Positions 10,101 to 17,388 of a stretch of DNA of 64,000 bases are shown here, piece after piece (position 1 is the stretch's first letter; each line of letters starts with the position of its first letter). Origin of the DNA: Xylanimicrobium pachnodae JCM 13526 = NBRC 107786 (GTDB lineage: Bacteria; Actinomycetota; Actinomycetes; Actinomycetales; Cellulomonadaceae); contig BCWJ01000014.1 in NCBI GenBank assembly GCA_001592145.1, positions 51,672-115,671 on the forward strand. The letters are read 5' to 3'. Below the pieces are notes generated by a model, which worked only from the letters and a program-made list of their open reading frames with translations, did not search any database and had not been told where the DNA came from. The position numbers and the translations under genes were made by a program.

Positions 10101-10844
10101 ACCCAGGTAGACCGTTGTCGTGTCCTTACCGGCCAGCCACAGGCCCGTGACTTCCGTCCACTCCGTCGCGTTGATGGCGGAGTTCCCGATCCAGATGTAC
10201 CCGGGCTTGCTGACGAACCGGACCTGGGGCGTCTTGTTGGCCCCGGTGAGCGGTTCGGCCAGGCGCGCGCGCATCGTGAAGCGGTACCGCGTTCCCTCGT
10301 TCAGGTCCCCGGTCGGCGACTCGATGCTGTCGTAGTCCTTCGTGCGGGTGATCTTCAGGACGTTGTTACCGGGCTCGTCAGGGTCTGTGGCGATATCCAG
10401 CGCGGCCGGACTGCCGTGCTCGTGCCAACCTCGGAGGTAGAGGTAATCGCACGCAGTGCTCGTGCAGGGCGCCGTCGTGGGAGTCGAGCTCGGGCTCGGG
10501 CTCGGTGTCGGCTCCTCCTCGGTACCGCCGACGGTCTCCTCGCCGCTCTCTGCCATTACCGGGGCGTCGCCAGCCTCGGGGGCTTCGGTCTCGTCGGGCG
10601 TCGGCACGTCGGTTGCGGTGCCGGTGTCGGCCGGTTCCGCCGCGGCGCTCTCTGACGGCGCCGCGTCCTCGAAATCGAGGCGCCAGATCTCGGTGGCGGG
10701 GGCCTCCGCCTCCGCGTCGGGAGCCAGGATGGTCTCGGTCGCCACGAAGCCGCCGAAGGTGAGCACCACCGCAGTCACGGCACCTGAGGCCCGGCGCAGC
10801 ATCAGCCGCGCCGTTGGCCTCCTGGCGTGATGCAAGATGCTCAT
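4149..10844 (-). CDS. giant pilus-tip adhesin with carbohydrate-binding and choice-of-anchor A domains
   Basis: Cell-wall-anchored surface protein of 2231 residues. The start was chosen at the ATG after AGGAGG (10844), downstream of the longest frame. Order: signal peptide; Thr/Pro/Glu-rich linker; CBM4/9-like module (about 133-278) ending ILVDDIVVEEV; a run of Ig/TIG-like repeats (about 280-930); an Ala-rich helical FIVAR-like stretch (940-1055); a second CBM4/9-like module (1071-1218); a choice-of-anchor A adhesive domain (1283-1595); several DUF5979-like Cna-B repeats (1618-2180). It ends with sorting signal MPMTGG (near 2190), a hydrophobic helix and an RRSRTGR tail. First gene of the pilus operon, as is usual for tip adhesins. 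Binding to plant polysaccharide is inferred from the two CBM-like modules. Confidence 0.85.
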   Translation of the reverse strand: MSILHHARRPTARLMLRRASGAVTAVVLTFGGFVATETILAPDAEAEAPATEIWRLDFEDAAPSESAAAEPADTGTATDVPTPDETEAPEAGDAPVMAESGEETVGGTEEEPTPSPSPSSTPTTAPCTSTACDYLYLRGWHEHGSPAALDIATDPDEPGNNVLKITRTKDYDSIESPTGDLNEGTRYRFTMRARLAEPLTGANKTPQVRFVSKPGYIWIGNSAINATEWTEVTGLWLAGKDTTTVYLGTENVTQTITSDGGATPTAEYTILVDDIVVEEVGPATLTVTDGDGAFAPGDTVTVTGANFDSDEPVTVSFSQNDEPLTGGSASVGTANSKGVAQSQSVVLPPTVEAGELQVTATGSVSGTSVSADIEIIAPTIAAPSEVLRWGRVSVTGQGFLPGSTVTVGGPLTTSVTTTASAEGNISTSLIAPAVPTNGWVITATGPGTDPLTASTSVTVTASDAPAEPRLEIFDDYDIVPGDQVIAYGSGFAAGVDVTLEVDHNGDWFTEVTLRTDADGTFTYTSLTFPSYWTPYDLDNHAVIVTATTTDGDTASYNVELAYPSIEAVTTSTVAGGPVTISGSGFIASEGLMLYAYSPTWMSWDIKTDDEGRFTITVSAPTTPTEWILYANQWSRQSEATVEVRESADPTITASAETVAQGKTFTISGVRFTPSESITLSFGNADGYTVTPANVFASPSGALGVAPDTVTVTVPATAKLGTLTVTARGAKSQQAATTTITVVAPDQSTLTASKPAVTTGELFTLSGTGFAGKSTVLLQYADEFGNVVGTLTVSTKANGSFTTETAIPHGIAGTLTIRAVSYDAATQISVTGGDGTSITPSITITGPGEDVVLKPGSTVGIEWSDLVVGDLTVRMTAVQGDADSLAFPDTYLAVVDSDEGAGAATISADVLTGEGVWEVTIIASQGPASATLTVRVQNDFSGYDDARAAAQALIDLRNKGEFVGTGVSLSELDMLLVANDFLRAGANATQAIADAAEAQLRAAVQNLTEAILQSTLDDAEEAMAAYAEAAAANRELTEAVAGSARELVDALAADSEDALTHTPAVTHEKESTSLTYNFEDGTESQGFYETYGGAVFKVVDDPRDDIDGSKVLEITRSNDWSGFDLEASEFTAGDLCYFEADVSYVDGPSAQMDIRFVAKHPVEQYQWLGNTYVAKGTWATIKSTWTIPAQGVDYVRLVAGSNLASKVVFYADNVSVSCSRVVTDEPEKATPYEDLLDLNTQLREAVRALLDALAMNDDDDQKPWAPGAGLEPGWTYNDGTLFTDGAIARWIGGNLTLSGNAAGLEGATVVVDNLNQNTPAGFTYGQLTFGSHIDNGPDGLALAVCGGITNNATMTVNGVLLADVGESYDTYCGETATSTIRTTLEDLSTSLGSRSTDTTRVEPVGGTLTLSASNATPDADGLYVFTVDGAHLANVTRLVIEGLQTSDPSEPGHILSMAPAVINVTGSAITWNNLQEIALADQTLGYEQLYASGNNTWHKDLGIVASALMWNFPDGTSVSISSDGLGVNFLGSLLIPKGSLTTENVSLNGRQYVGGAWTMTDTYEWAEHPDDCPLYVGEDGFPDASNNICNPDAEGTSLLGHAEAHNYPWWFSPVTASAAGSITVTTTVTEPGVDAEKAGQLSTLFAVGNLRCMHVDNVGRFGIDLTDDEWWLGFDDYLLVNATWWVRQQDEGGITIPDVPYGAVCTITERPGMYTTTDLDVTAGASGVLRQAHAAAGSVPSFTAVSLGSVWAWDAPRYAFDGYTRTSFTTDAGPSASFLLTATTENPVAEITNAVTTVGSATITKTFDEEVPTSVDLPEEVTFRWSATTDGYVERGDAMVLVPRSATGTLVVPVGDDAEATPIRTCTDTDDVETCDQLWFPEGTVITWDEASEPLQLDDDAWYEWAATYSPTTTTVKTGETPVSVTNTLVKAPLSFDLIKVVQGTGAGLVPSDGEFTVTYKATLFGTQMNNCGQSDNTCEDTLTVAANGEVVTSAVYPEGTTITLTEKAPSTAWGVTWGTPQFSTNEFVLSSKNEPVTVTLTNTAVAPAAFSLYKALGYYDRQELATAPDILRFTLGYTVTHPDGTSTSATKEFTSSYGNSSEQQRITTVDVGDVVTVTEDFEKLDDRWDQNLVKVTFWNGTKQLVTCTERGFATDSCADNAYTVTEANSNRVTVRVTNASRPDPSPPVMPMTGGNLAAFIATVTALAAGGLLLLRRSRTGRGAPTRGGAMR

Positions 10845-11247
10845 CGGTCCTCCTAGCCGCTCGGGGGGCCCCGGCGATGGGCTGAGCATGCGTGGTTGCA
10901 CGGGCCGCGAGCCGGGCCGCTCGGCACTATGTGATCGGTCCTGGCGCCCGCCGGCCGTGGCGGGAGGTGCCGATCGGAAGCGTGGTGCAGGGGCGCCGTC
11001 GGCCTCGTCCGACCGTCCGTTCGGGGAGTTGCTCTGGCACTCGGCAAAGTGGCTGGTCAGGAGCGTGTCTACGGCGTGTCGTCGCGGTGGTCATCGGGCT
11101 TCTTGGTGACGCCCGGTCGGGAAGGCTTGGGGCGGCTGGCACGGAGGTGGCGTGCGTGACAGCTCGCAGACGCTTCGGCCGCTGGCGCCGAATCGTTCTT
11201 GCCGTGGTGCGGGGTTCCGCGGGCCCGTCGGTGTCGGATGCGCGTCC
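10845..11247. other. divergent promoter region between pilus operon and uvrB
   Basis: About 400 bases without a credible gene; the open frames here have no recognisable product. It must hold the promoter for the 10-kb pilus operon (minus strand). I see AGGAGG before the adhesin start but no convincing -35/-10 pair on that strand. Confidence 0.5.
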
Positions 11248-11253
11248 TACGCT
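11248..11253 (+). promoter_or_regulatory. -10 box TACGCT of a leaderless uvrB mRNA
   Basis: TACGCT matches TANNNT and ends 6 nt before the ATG at 11260, while no ribosome-binding site precedes that ATG. This is the arrangement expected for a leaderless transcript. Confidence 0.55.
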
Positions 11254-11259
11254 CGTCTC

Positions 11260-13365
11260 ATGCGTCCCGTCACCGACCTCCAGCGCACCGTGGCCCCGTT
11301 CGAGGTCATCAGCGAGTACCAGCCGTCAGGCGACCAGCCGACGGCGATCGCCGAGCTGACCCGGCGCATCCAGGCGGGGGAGAAGGACGTGGTGCTGCTG
11401 GGTGCCACGGGTACGGGTAAGTCGGCGACGACGGCGTGGCTCATCGAGAAGCTGCAGCGCCCCACCCTGGTGATGGCGCCCAACAAGACGCTCGCCGCGC
11501 AGCTCGCCACCGAGTTCCGGGAACTCCTGCCCAACAATGCGGTCGAATACTTCGTCAGTTATTACGACTACTACCAGCCCGAGGCGTACATCGCGCAGAC
11601 GGACACCTACATCGAGAAGGACTCCTCGATCAACGACGAGGTGGAACGCCTGCGCCACTCCGCGACGTCGAGCCTGCTCACGCGCCGCGACGTCGTTGTC
11701 GTCGCCTCCGTGTCCTGTATCTACGGACTGGGCACGCCGCAGGAGTACGTGGACCGCATGGTGCGCCTCGACGTAGGCGACGTCGTCGACCGGGACCAGC
11801 TGCTGCGGCGCTTCGTGCAGATGCAGTACACGCGCAACGATGTCGCGTTCACGCGCGGCACGTTCCGGGTGCGCGGCGACACCGTGGAGATCATCCCGGT
11901 GTACGAGGAGCTGGCGGTGCGCATCGAGTTCTTCGGTGACGAGATCGAGTCGATCCAGACCCTGCACCCCCTGACCGGCGAGGTGGTGCGCACCGAGCAG
12001 TCCGTGTACCTGTTCCCCGCCACGCACTACGTGGCCGGCCCGGAACGCATGGAACGCGCGATCACCGGGATCGAGAAGGAGCTCGAGGAACGTCTCGCCG
12101 TCCTGGAGAAGCAGAACAAGCTGCTCGAGGCGCAGCGGCTGCGCATGCGCACCACCTACGACATCGAGATGATGCGGCAGATCGGATCCTGCTCCGGCAT
12201 CGAGAACTACTCGCTGCACATCGACGGGCGCGAACCGGGCACCCCGCCCAACACGCTGCTCGACTACTTCCCCGAGGACTTCCTGCTCGTCATCGACGAG
12301 TCCCACGTCACCGTGCCGCAGATCGGGGCCATGTACGAGGGCGACATGTCCCGCAAACGCTCCCTGGTCGAGCACGGGTTCCGCCTCCCGTCCGCGATGG
12401 ACAACCGGCCGCTGCGCTGGGAGGAGTTCGTGGAGCGCATCGGGCAGACCGTGTACCTGTCCGCCACCCCCGGCGACTACGAGCGGTCCCTGTCCGACGG
12501 CGTCGTCGAGCAGATCATCCGCCCCACCGGCCTGGTGGACCCCGAGGTCATCGTGAAGCCGACGACGGGGCAGATCGACGACCTGCTGCACGAGATCCGC
12601 GAACGCGTCGAGCGCGACGAACGCGTGCTCGTCACCACCCTGACCAAGAAGATGGCCGAAGACCTCACCGACTACTTCCTGGAGAAGGGCGTCAAGGTGC
12701 AGTACCTGCACTCCGACGTCGACACCCTGCGCCGGGTCGAGCTGCTGCGTGAGCTGCGGCTCGGCGAGTTCGACGTGCTGGTGGGCATCAACCTGCTGCG
12801 CGAAGGCCTGGACCTGCCCGAGGTGTCGCTCGTGTCGATTCTCGACGCCGACAAGGAGGGGTTCCTGCGCTCCGCCCGCTCCCTCATCCAGACCATCGGC
12901 CGCGCCGCCCGCAACGTGTCCGGGCAGGTGCACATGTACGCGGACAAGATCACGCCCGCGATGGCGCAGGCCCTGGAGGAGACCAACCGGCGCCGCGAGA
13001 AGCAGATCGCGTACAACACCGAGAAGGGTGTCGACCCCACCCCGCTGCGCAAGAAGATCGCCGACGTCACCGACATGCTCGCCCGCGAGGACATCGACAC
13101 CCAGCAGCTCCTGGCCGGCGGATACCGCAAGTCTCCCGAGCGTCGTGCCAAGGCACCCCTACCCGGCGCGCCCAAGGAAGGCGCGACCACCGGAAACCGC
13201 CTGGCCGGCGTTGCCGCCGGGGAGCTCGCCGAGCTCATCCAGGAACTGTCCGACCAGATGCACGCCGCCGCCGCCGAGCTCCAGTTCGAGGTGGCCGCCC
13301 GCCTGCGCGACGAGATCTCCGGCCTCAAGAAGGAGCTCCGCCAGATGCAGGCCGCGACGTCGTAG
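11260..13365 (+). CDS. uvrB: excinuclease ABC subunit B
   Basis: DNA-damage-verifying helicase of nucleotide excision repair; loads on UvrA-marked sites and recruits UvrC. The 701 residues show Walker A GATGTGKS near residue 44, the beta-hairpin region [21 protein letters not shown] near 100, DESHV (helicase motif II) and a C-terminal UVR motif (about 660-695) that contacts UvrC. The open frame extends upstream, but the ATG at 11260 gives the normal UvrB N-terminus and family length, and a -10 box lies just before it. uvrA and uvrC are about 8 kb downstream. Confidence 0.97.
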   Translation: MRPVTDLQRTVAPFEVISEYQPSGDQPTAIAELTRRIQAGEKDVVLLGATGTGKSATTAWLIEKLQRPTLVMAPNKTLAAQLATEFRELLPNNAVEYFVSYYDYYQPEAYIAQTDTYIEKDSSINDEVERLRHSATSSLLTRRDVVVVASVSCIYGLGTPQEYVDRMVRLDVGDVVDRDQLLRRFVQMQYTRNDVAFTRGTFRVRGDTVEIIPVYEELAVRIEFFGDEIESIQTLHPLTGEVVRTEQSVYLFPATHYVAGPERMERAITGIEKELEERLAVLEKQNKLLEAQRLRMRTTYDIEMMRQIGSCSGIENYSLHIDGREPGTPPNTLLDYFPEDFLLVIDESHVTVPQIGAMYEGDMSRKRSLVEHGFRLPSAMDNRPLRWEEFVERIGQTVYLSATPGDYERSLSDGVVEQIIRPTGLVDPEVIVKPTTGQIDDLLHEIRERVERDERVLVTTLTKKMAEDLTDYFLEKGVKVQYLHSDVDTLRRVELLRELRLGEFDVLVGINLLREGLDLPEVSLVSILDADKEGFLRSARSLIQTIGRAARNVSGQVHMYADKITPAMAQALEETNRRREKQIAYNTEKGVDPTPLRKKIADVTDMLAREDIDTQQLLAGGYRKSPERRAKAPLPGAPKEGATTGNRLAGVAAGELAELIQELSDQMHAAAAELQFEVAARLRDEISGLKKELRQMQAATS

Positions 13366-13428
13366 CCACCGCGCGGCCAGACCTGGACCGACGCGTGCCG
13401 GGCGGATCGGTCCGCTACGCTGGCCGGT

Positions 13429-13547
13429 CGAAGGGGAGTACCTGTCTTGGGGGAGTCGTCAGCACGGTAGGCAACGTCGCCTGCCCGGCCACCCCACCCG
13501 CGTGAGCGGGGTGGAAGACCTTCGGTGATTCGCCGTACCCACCGAAG
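13429..13547 (+). promoter_or_regulatory. yybP-ykoY manganese riboswitch before terC
   Basis: The RNA starts with CGAAGGGGAGTA and contains GTCGTCAGCACGG, a GTAGGC/GCCTGC hairpin, a CCACCCC/GGGGTGG hairpin (13490-13514) and ends GAAGACCTTCGGTG. These are hallmarks of the yybP-ykoY class (RF00080 type), which senses Mn2+ and often controls TerC/MntP-like exporters. P1 pairs CGAAGG (13429-13434) with CCTTCG (13519-13524). An alternative 8-bp hairpin pairs 13520-13527 with 13540-13547, so the two folds exclude each other. The expression platform lies just ahead of the terC ribosome-binding site. Confidence 0.9.
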
Positions 13548-13573
13548 TGCTTCTGCAGAAAGGGCCGTGCCCC

Positions 13574-14599
13574 GTGACCGTTCCCGTCCTCGCCTGGGTG
13601 CTGACCGTCGGCGCCATCGTGGCCATGCTCGCGTTCGACTACGTGGGTCACGTGCGCACCCCGCACGCCCCCTCCCTCAAGGAGGCGGCCCTCTGGTCGG
13701 CGGTCTACGTGGGTATCGCCATCGTGTTCGGCGTGATCGTGTGGGCCGTGTGGGGCGGCACGTACGGCGGGCAGTACTTCGCCGGGTACGTCACCGAGAA
13801 GTCGCTCAGCATCGACAACCTGTTCGTGTTCGTGCTGATCATGTCGAGCTTCCGGGTGCCACGCGAGTACCAGCAGAAGGTGCTGCTCGTCGGCATCACC
13901 GTGGCCCTGGTGCTGCGCACCGTGTTCATCCTGGTGGGCGCGGCCGCCATCGCGAACTTCTCCTGGGTGTTCTACCTGTTCGGCCTGTTCCTGGTGTGGA
14001 CCGCCATCGCGCAGGTGCGTCACGCCCGGGCCGACGACGAGGAGTACCACGACAACGCGGTGCTGCGGCTGGTGCGGCGCGTGCTGCCGACCAGCGAGAG
14101 CTACGTCGAGGACCGCCTCACCGCGAAGGTGGACGGCAAGCGGCTCATCACCCCCATGCTCATCGTGATGATCGCCATCGGCTCGGCCGACGTGCTGTTC
14201 GCCGTCGACTCCATCCCCGCGATCTTCGGGCTCACCGAGGAGACGTTCCTGGTGTTCGCCGCGAACGCATTCTCCCTGCTGGGCCTGCGCCAGCTCTTCT
14301 TCCTGGTGGACGGCCTGCTCGACCGGCTCGTGTTCCTCGGCTACGGGCTCGCCGCGATTCTCGGGTTCATCGGCCTCAAGCTGCTGGTCCACGCCCTGCA
14401 CACCAACGAGCTGCCGTTCATCAACGGCGGCCGCCACGTCGACGCCGTCCCTGAACCGTCCACCGCGGTGTCGCTCGGCGTCATCGTCGTCGTCCTCGCG
14501 ATCACCACGGTTGCCTCGCTGCTGCGCGACCGGCGTGCCCGCGCCGCCCGTGCCACCCTGAACGACTCCACCCCGAACGAAACGGCTACGTTGCGCTGA
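13574..14599 (+). CDS. TerC family integral membrane protein, probable Mn2+ exporter (first copy)
   Basis: Polytopic membrane protein of 341 residues with about nine hydrophobic segments. It carries the conserved TerC signatures EKSLSIDNLFVF near residue 77 and SADVLFAVDSIPAIF near 207, whose acidic residues are thought to bind metal. The GTG at 13574 was chosen because AGAAAGGG precedes it at good spacing; an upstream GTG at 13547 overlaps the riboswitch. The Mn2+ riboswitch upstream argues for manganese efflux rather than tellurite resistance. It overlaps the next terC by one base (TGATG). Confidence 0.92.
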   Translation: MTVPVLAWVLTVGAIVAMLAFDYVGHVRTPHAPSLKEAALWSAVYVGIAIVFGVIVWAVWGGTYGGQYFAGYVTEKSLSIDNLFVFVLIMSSFRVPREYQQKVLLVGITVALVLRTVFILVGAAAIANFSWVFYLFGLFLVWTAIAQVRHARADDEEYHDNAVLRLVRRVLPTSESYVEDRLTAKVDGKRLITPMLIVMIAIGSADVLFAVDSIPAIFGLTEETFLVFAANAFSLLGLRQLFFLVDGLLDRLVFLGYGLAAILGFIGLKLLVHALHTNELPFINGGRHVDAVPEPSTAVSLGVIVVVLAITTVASLLRDRRARAARATLNDSTPNETATLR

Positions 14600-15582
14600 T
14601 GGTCCACGAACTCCCCACCTGGTTCGAGGTGGTCTCCCTGGCCGCGATGATCGTGCTGCTCCTCGCAGACCTGATCATCGTGGGCCGCCGCCCCCACGTT
14701 CCCTCCGTGCGCGAGTCCGCGCTGTGGGTGGGGTTCTACGTGGCGCTCGCTCTCGTGTTCTGCGGCATCGTGTGGGCCGTGGGCGGGCAGGCACCCGCCG
14801 CCGAGTTCGCCGCCGGGTGGATCACGGAGTACTCGCTGTCCGTGGACAACCTGTTCGTGTTCGTCCTGATCATGACCCGGTTCTCCGTGCCGCGGCTCTA
14901 CCAGCAGCGTGTGCTCATGGTGGGCATCATCGTCGCGCTCGTGCTGCGCGCCGCGTTCATCCTCGCCGGCGCTGCCGTGCTCACCCGGTTCACCTGGGTC
15001 TTCTACGTGTTCGGCGCGTTCCTCGTGTACACCGCCATCGGGCTGCTCCGCGACGACGACGACGAGGAGTACCAGGAGAACCGGCTCATCCGCACCCTGC
15101 GCCGCGTGCTGCCCCTGCACGACGGGTACGACGGCGGGGCGCTGCGCACCACCGTGGACGGCAAGCGACTGTTCACGCCCATGGTGATCGTCTTCCTGGC
15201 CATCGGCTCCACCGACGTGCTGTTCGCCCTCGACTCCATCCCCGCGATCTTCGGGCTCACCCGCGACCCGTTCATCGTGTTCTCCACCAACCTGTTCGCC
15301 CTCATGGGGCTGCGGCAGCTCTACTTCCTGCTCGGCGGGCTGCTCGAGCGACTCGTCTACCTGCCGTACGCGCTCGCCGTCATCCTCGGGTTCATCGGCG
15401 TGAAGCTGGTGCTCGAGGCCATGCACGAGAACACGCTGCCGTTCATCAACCACGGACACCACATCGGGTGGGCCCCCGCCATCCCCATCTGGGTCTCGCT
15501 CACCGTGATCCTCGGCTCCCTGGTGCTCGCCACCGCCGCCAGCCTGGCGCGCGCCCGCAGGGTGGAGGGACGCGCGGACTGA
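14599..15582 (+). CDS. TerC family integral membrane protein (second tandem copy)
   Basis: A diverged paralogue (327 residues) of the preceding gene, with the same motifs: EYSLSVDNLFVF near residue 76 and STDVLFALDSIPAIF near 205. Between TM segments it has an acidic DDDDEEYQEN loop. Its ATG overlaps the first terC stop, so both are presumably translated from the riboswitch-controlled mRNA. Whether the two work together or carry different metals cannot be told from sequence. Confidence 0.92.
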   Translation: MVHELPTWFEVVSLAAMIVLLLADLIIVGRRPHVPSVRESALWVGFYVALALVFCGIVWAVGGQAPAAEFAAGWITEYSLSVDNLFVFVLIMTRFSVPRLYQQRVLMVGIIVALVLRAAFILAGAAVLTRFTWVFYVFGAFLVYTAIGLLRDDDDEEYQENRLIRTLRRVLPLHDGYDGGALRTTVDGKRLFTPMVIVFLAIGSTDVLFALDSIPAIFGLTRDPFIVFSTNLFALMGLRQLYFLLGGLLERLVYLPYALAVILGFIGVKLVLEAMHENTLPFINHGHHIGWAPAIPIWVSLTVILGSLVLATAASLARARRVEGRAD

Positions 15583-15665
15583 GCCGCGCGATCGGGGCTG
15601 CGTCCCCCGTGCGAGGGACAGGAAGTGTCCATCCCGGGGTGATGTGGGCCGCACCGCCGCGTCCA

Positions 15666-15706
15666 TAGCGTCGTCGTCAGCAGCACGGGCCCGCAGGAGC
15701 GGGCCC
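15666..15706 (+). promoter_or_regulatory. -10 box and stable 5'-leader hairpin of the peptidase gene
   Basis: A TAGCGT -10 box (15666-15671) is followed by a perfect 8-bp inverted repeat GGGCCCGC with a 4-nt loop (15687-15706). The hairpin lies in the presumed 5' leader, before the GAAGGA ribosome-binding site at about 15719. No T-run follows. Confidence 0.45.
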
Positions 15707-15733
15707 TCCACGCCGATGCGAAGGACGACGACG

Positions 15734-17320
15734 ATGAACACGACCCGAGACGGCCGGCCCTACCGGTTCGCGACGGCCCTGACGGTTGTGACGCTGACAG
15801 TGGCCGGCGTCACCGGATGCAGCGAGGCCGCACACGAGGAAGACCGGCCGCTACCCGCCGCCAACGCCGCCGCCAACGGCGCTGGGGTCGAACCGGCCGC
15901 GTGGGGATCGTGCCCCGCGGTGGCGGAGGGCGCAGACCGGGACTCCCGGCTGACCTGCGCCACCGTCACCGTCCCCCTGAACTACGACGACCCGGACGGC
16001 ACCACGATCGACGTGGTGATCTCCCGCCTGGCCGCCGCCGACCCGCAGGAACGGCGCGGTGTGCTGCTGCTCAACCCGGGCGGACCTGCGCTGTCCGGCC
16101 TCGACATGCCCTCTACGATGTCTGCGACGCTGCCACAGTCCGTCCTGGATGAGTACGACCTCATCGGGTTCGACCCGCGCGGCGTCGGGAACTCCACCCC
16201 GCAGAGCTGCGGCCTCAAGGTCGCCAGCGTGCCCGGGCACTTCCCCTATCCCGCCGCCGACGGCTCGATCGACGCGAACGTGGAGCTGGCACGCGACGAG
16301 GCCCAGCGGTGTGCCGCCAACGTGGGTGACAGCCTGCGCTACTTCACCACCGCCAACACGGCGCGTGACCTGGACCGGATCCGCGAGGCGCTCGGCGAGC
16401 AGCAGATCAGCTACTGGGGGCAGTCGTACGGCACCTACCTGGGCGCCGTGTACAGCTCGCTGTTCCCCGCGCACACCGACCGCATGATCCTCGAAGGCAA
16501 CATCGACCCGACCAAGGTCTGGTCCGGCGTCGTGGAGGGCTGGGGCGAGGCCACGGCCGAACGGTTCCCCGACGCCTCAGCCGTCGCCGCTGCGCAGAAC
16601 GACACGCTCGGGCTCGGCAGCACCGTCGAACAGGTCACCCAGACGTACCTCGCGCTCGCGGACCGGCTCGACCGGGAACCCGCCCCCGTCCCGGGGACCG
16701 AGCAGTCCCTGACCGGAGCGATCCTGCGCACCACCACCTACGCGCTTCTGCTCGACAACGCGACCCTCCCGATCCTCGCCCAGGTGTGGAAGGCCGCCGC
16801 CGACCTCGCGGACGGCCAGCCCACCGACGCCGACGGCGAGGTGCTCGCGCAGGTGTTCGCCGAGACGCCGCCCACCCCGGGTGTCCCCGAGGACAACCAG
16901 GCCACCATGTTCCTCGCCCTGACCTGCGGTGACGCCGAGTGGTCCCACGACGTCGCCGACTACGCCGCCCGCAGCGCGGCAGATCGCGACGCGTGGCCGC
17001 TCACCGCGGGCATGCCGGCCAACATCTGGCCGTGCGCCTTCTGGGACGCTCCCGTCGAGCAACCCGTCACCGTGACCGACCAGGGCGGCGGCGACATCCT
17101 GATCCTGCAGAACCGCCGCGACCACGCCACCTCGTGGGAGTCGGGGCAGGGGCTGCGCAAGGCTCTCGGCGACCGCGCCACGTTCGTGGGTGTCGACAAC
17201 GGCGGGCACTACGTCTACGGCCGCGGCTCCGAATGCGCCGACGCGGCCACGGTCAACTTCCTGACCACCGGCACCCTGCCCGACGAGGACGTCTACTGCA
17301 CCGACGTCGCACCTAGCTGA
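15734..17320 (+). CDS. secreted lipoprotein alpha/beta-hydrolase, tripeptidyl aminopeptidase-like (S33)
   Basis: Predicted exported peptidase of 528 residues resembling Streptomyces Tap/SlpD-type enzymes that remove N-terminal peptides outside the cell. A signal peptide ends in lipobox VTGC near residue 22, so it should be membrane-anchored. The nucleophile elbow GQSYG lies near residue 229. The probable acid is in NRRDHA (near 461) and the histidine in GGHYVYG (near 490), within a TAP-type C-terminal domain. The start at 15734 was chosen for its GAAGGA site. Monocistronic: own promoter upstream and a strong terminator after it. Natural substrates are unknown. Confidence 0.88.
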   Translation: MNTTRDGRPYRFATALTVVTLTVAGVTGCSEAAHEEDRPLPAANAAANGAGVEPAAWGSCPAVAEGADRDSRLTCATVTVPLNYDDPDGTTIDVVISRLAAADPQERRGVLLLNPGGPALSGLDMPSTMSATLPQSVLDEYDLIGFDPRGVGNSTPQSCGLKVASVPGHFPYPAADGSIDANVELARDEAQRCAANVGDSLRYFTTANTARDLDRIREALGEQQISYWGQSYGTYLGAVYSSLFPAHTDRMILEGNIDPTKVWSGVVEGWGEATAERFPDASAVAAAQNDTLGLGSTVEQVTQTYLALADRLDREPAPVPGTEQSLTGAILRTTTYALLLDNATLPILAQVWKAAADLADGQPTDADGEVLAQVFAETPPTPGVPEDNQATMFLALTCGDAEWSHDVADYAARSAADRDAWPLTAGMPANIWPCAFWDAPVEQPVTVTDQGGGDILILQNRRDHATSWESGQGLRKALGDRATFVGVDNGGHYVYGRGSECADAATVNFLTTGTLPDEDVYCTDVAPS

Positions 17321-17332
17321 CACGACCCGCCT

Positions 17333-17378
17333 GACTCGGCAGTGGGCCACCTCCCGGGAGGCGGCCCACTGCCGAGTC
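17333..17378. terminator. bidirectional terminator between convergent genes
   Basis: Perfect 16-bp inverted repeat (GACTCGGCAGTGGGCC and its complement) with a 14-nt loop that is itself palindromic (CCTCCCGGGAGG). It lies 12 bases after the peptidase stop and 10 bases after the end of the convergent PKD gene, so it can serve both. Confidence 0.85.
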
Positions 17379-17388
17379 GTTCGAGGCG

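Noticed and set aside
13366..13428. Small ORF or sRNA between uvrB and the riboswitch
   Set aside because: Only 60 bases, no start with ribosome-binding site; best read as the riboswitch promoter (TACGCT near 13415).
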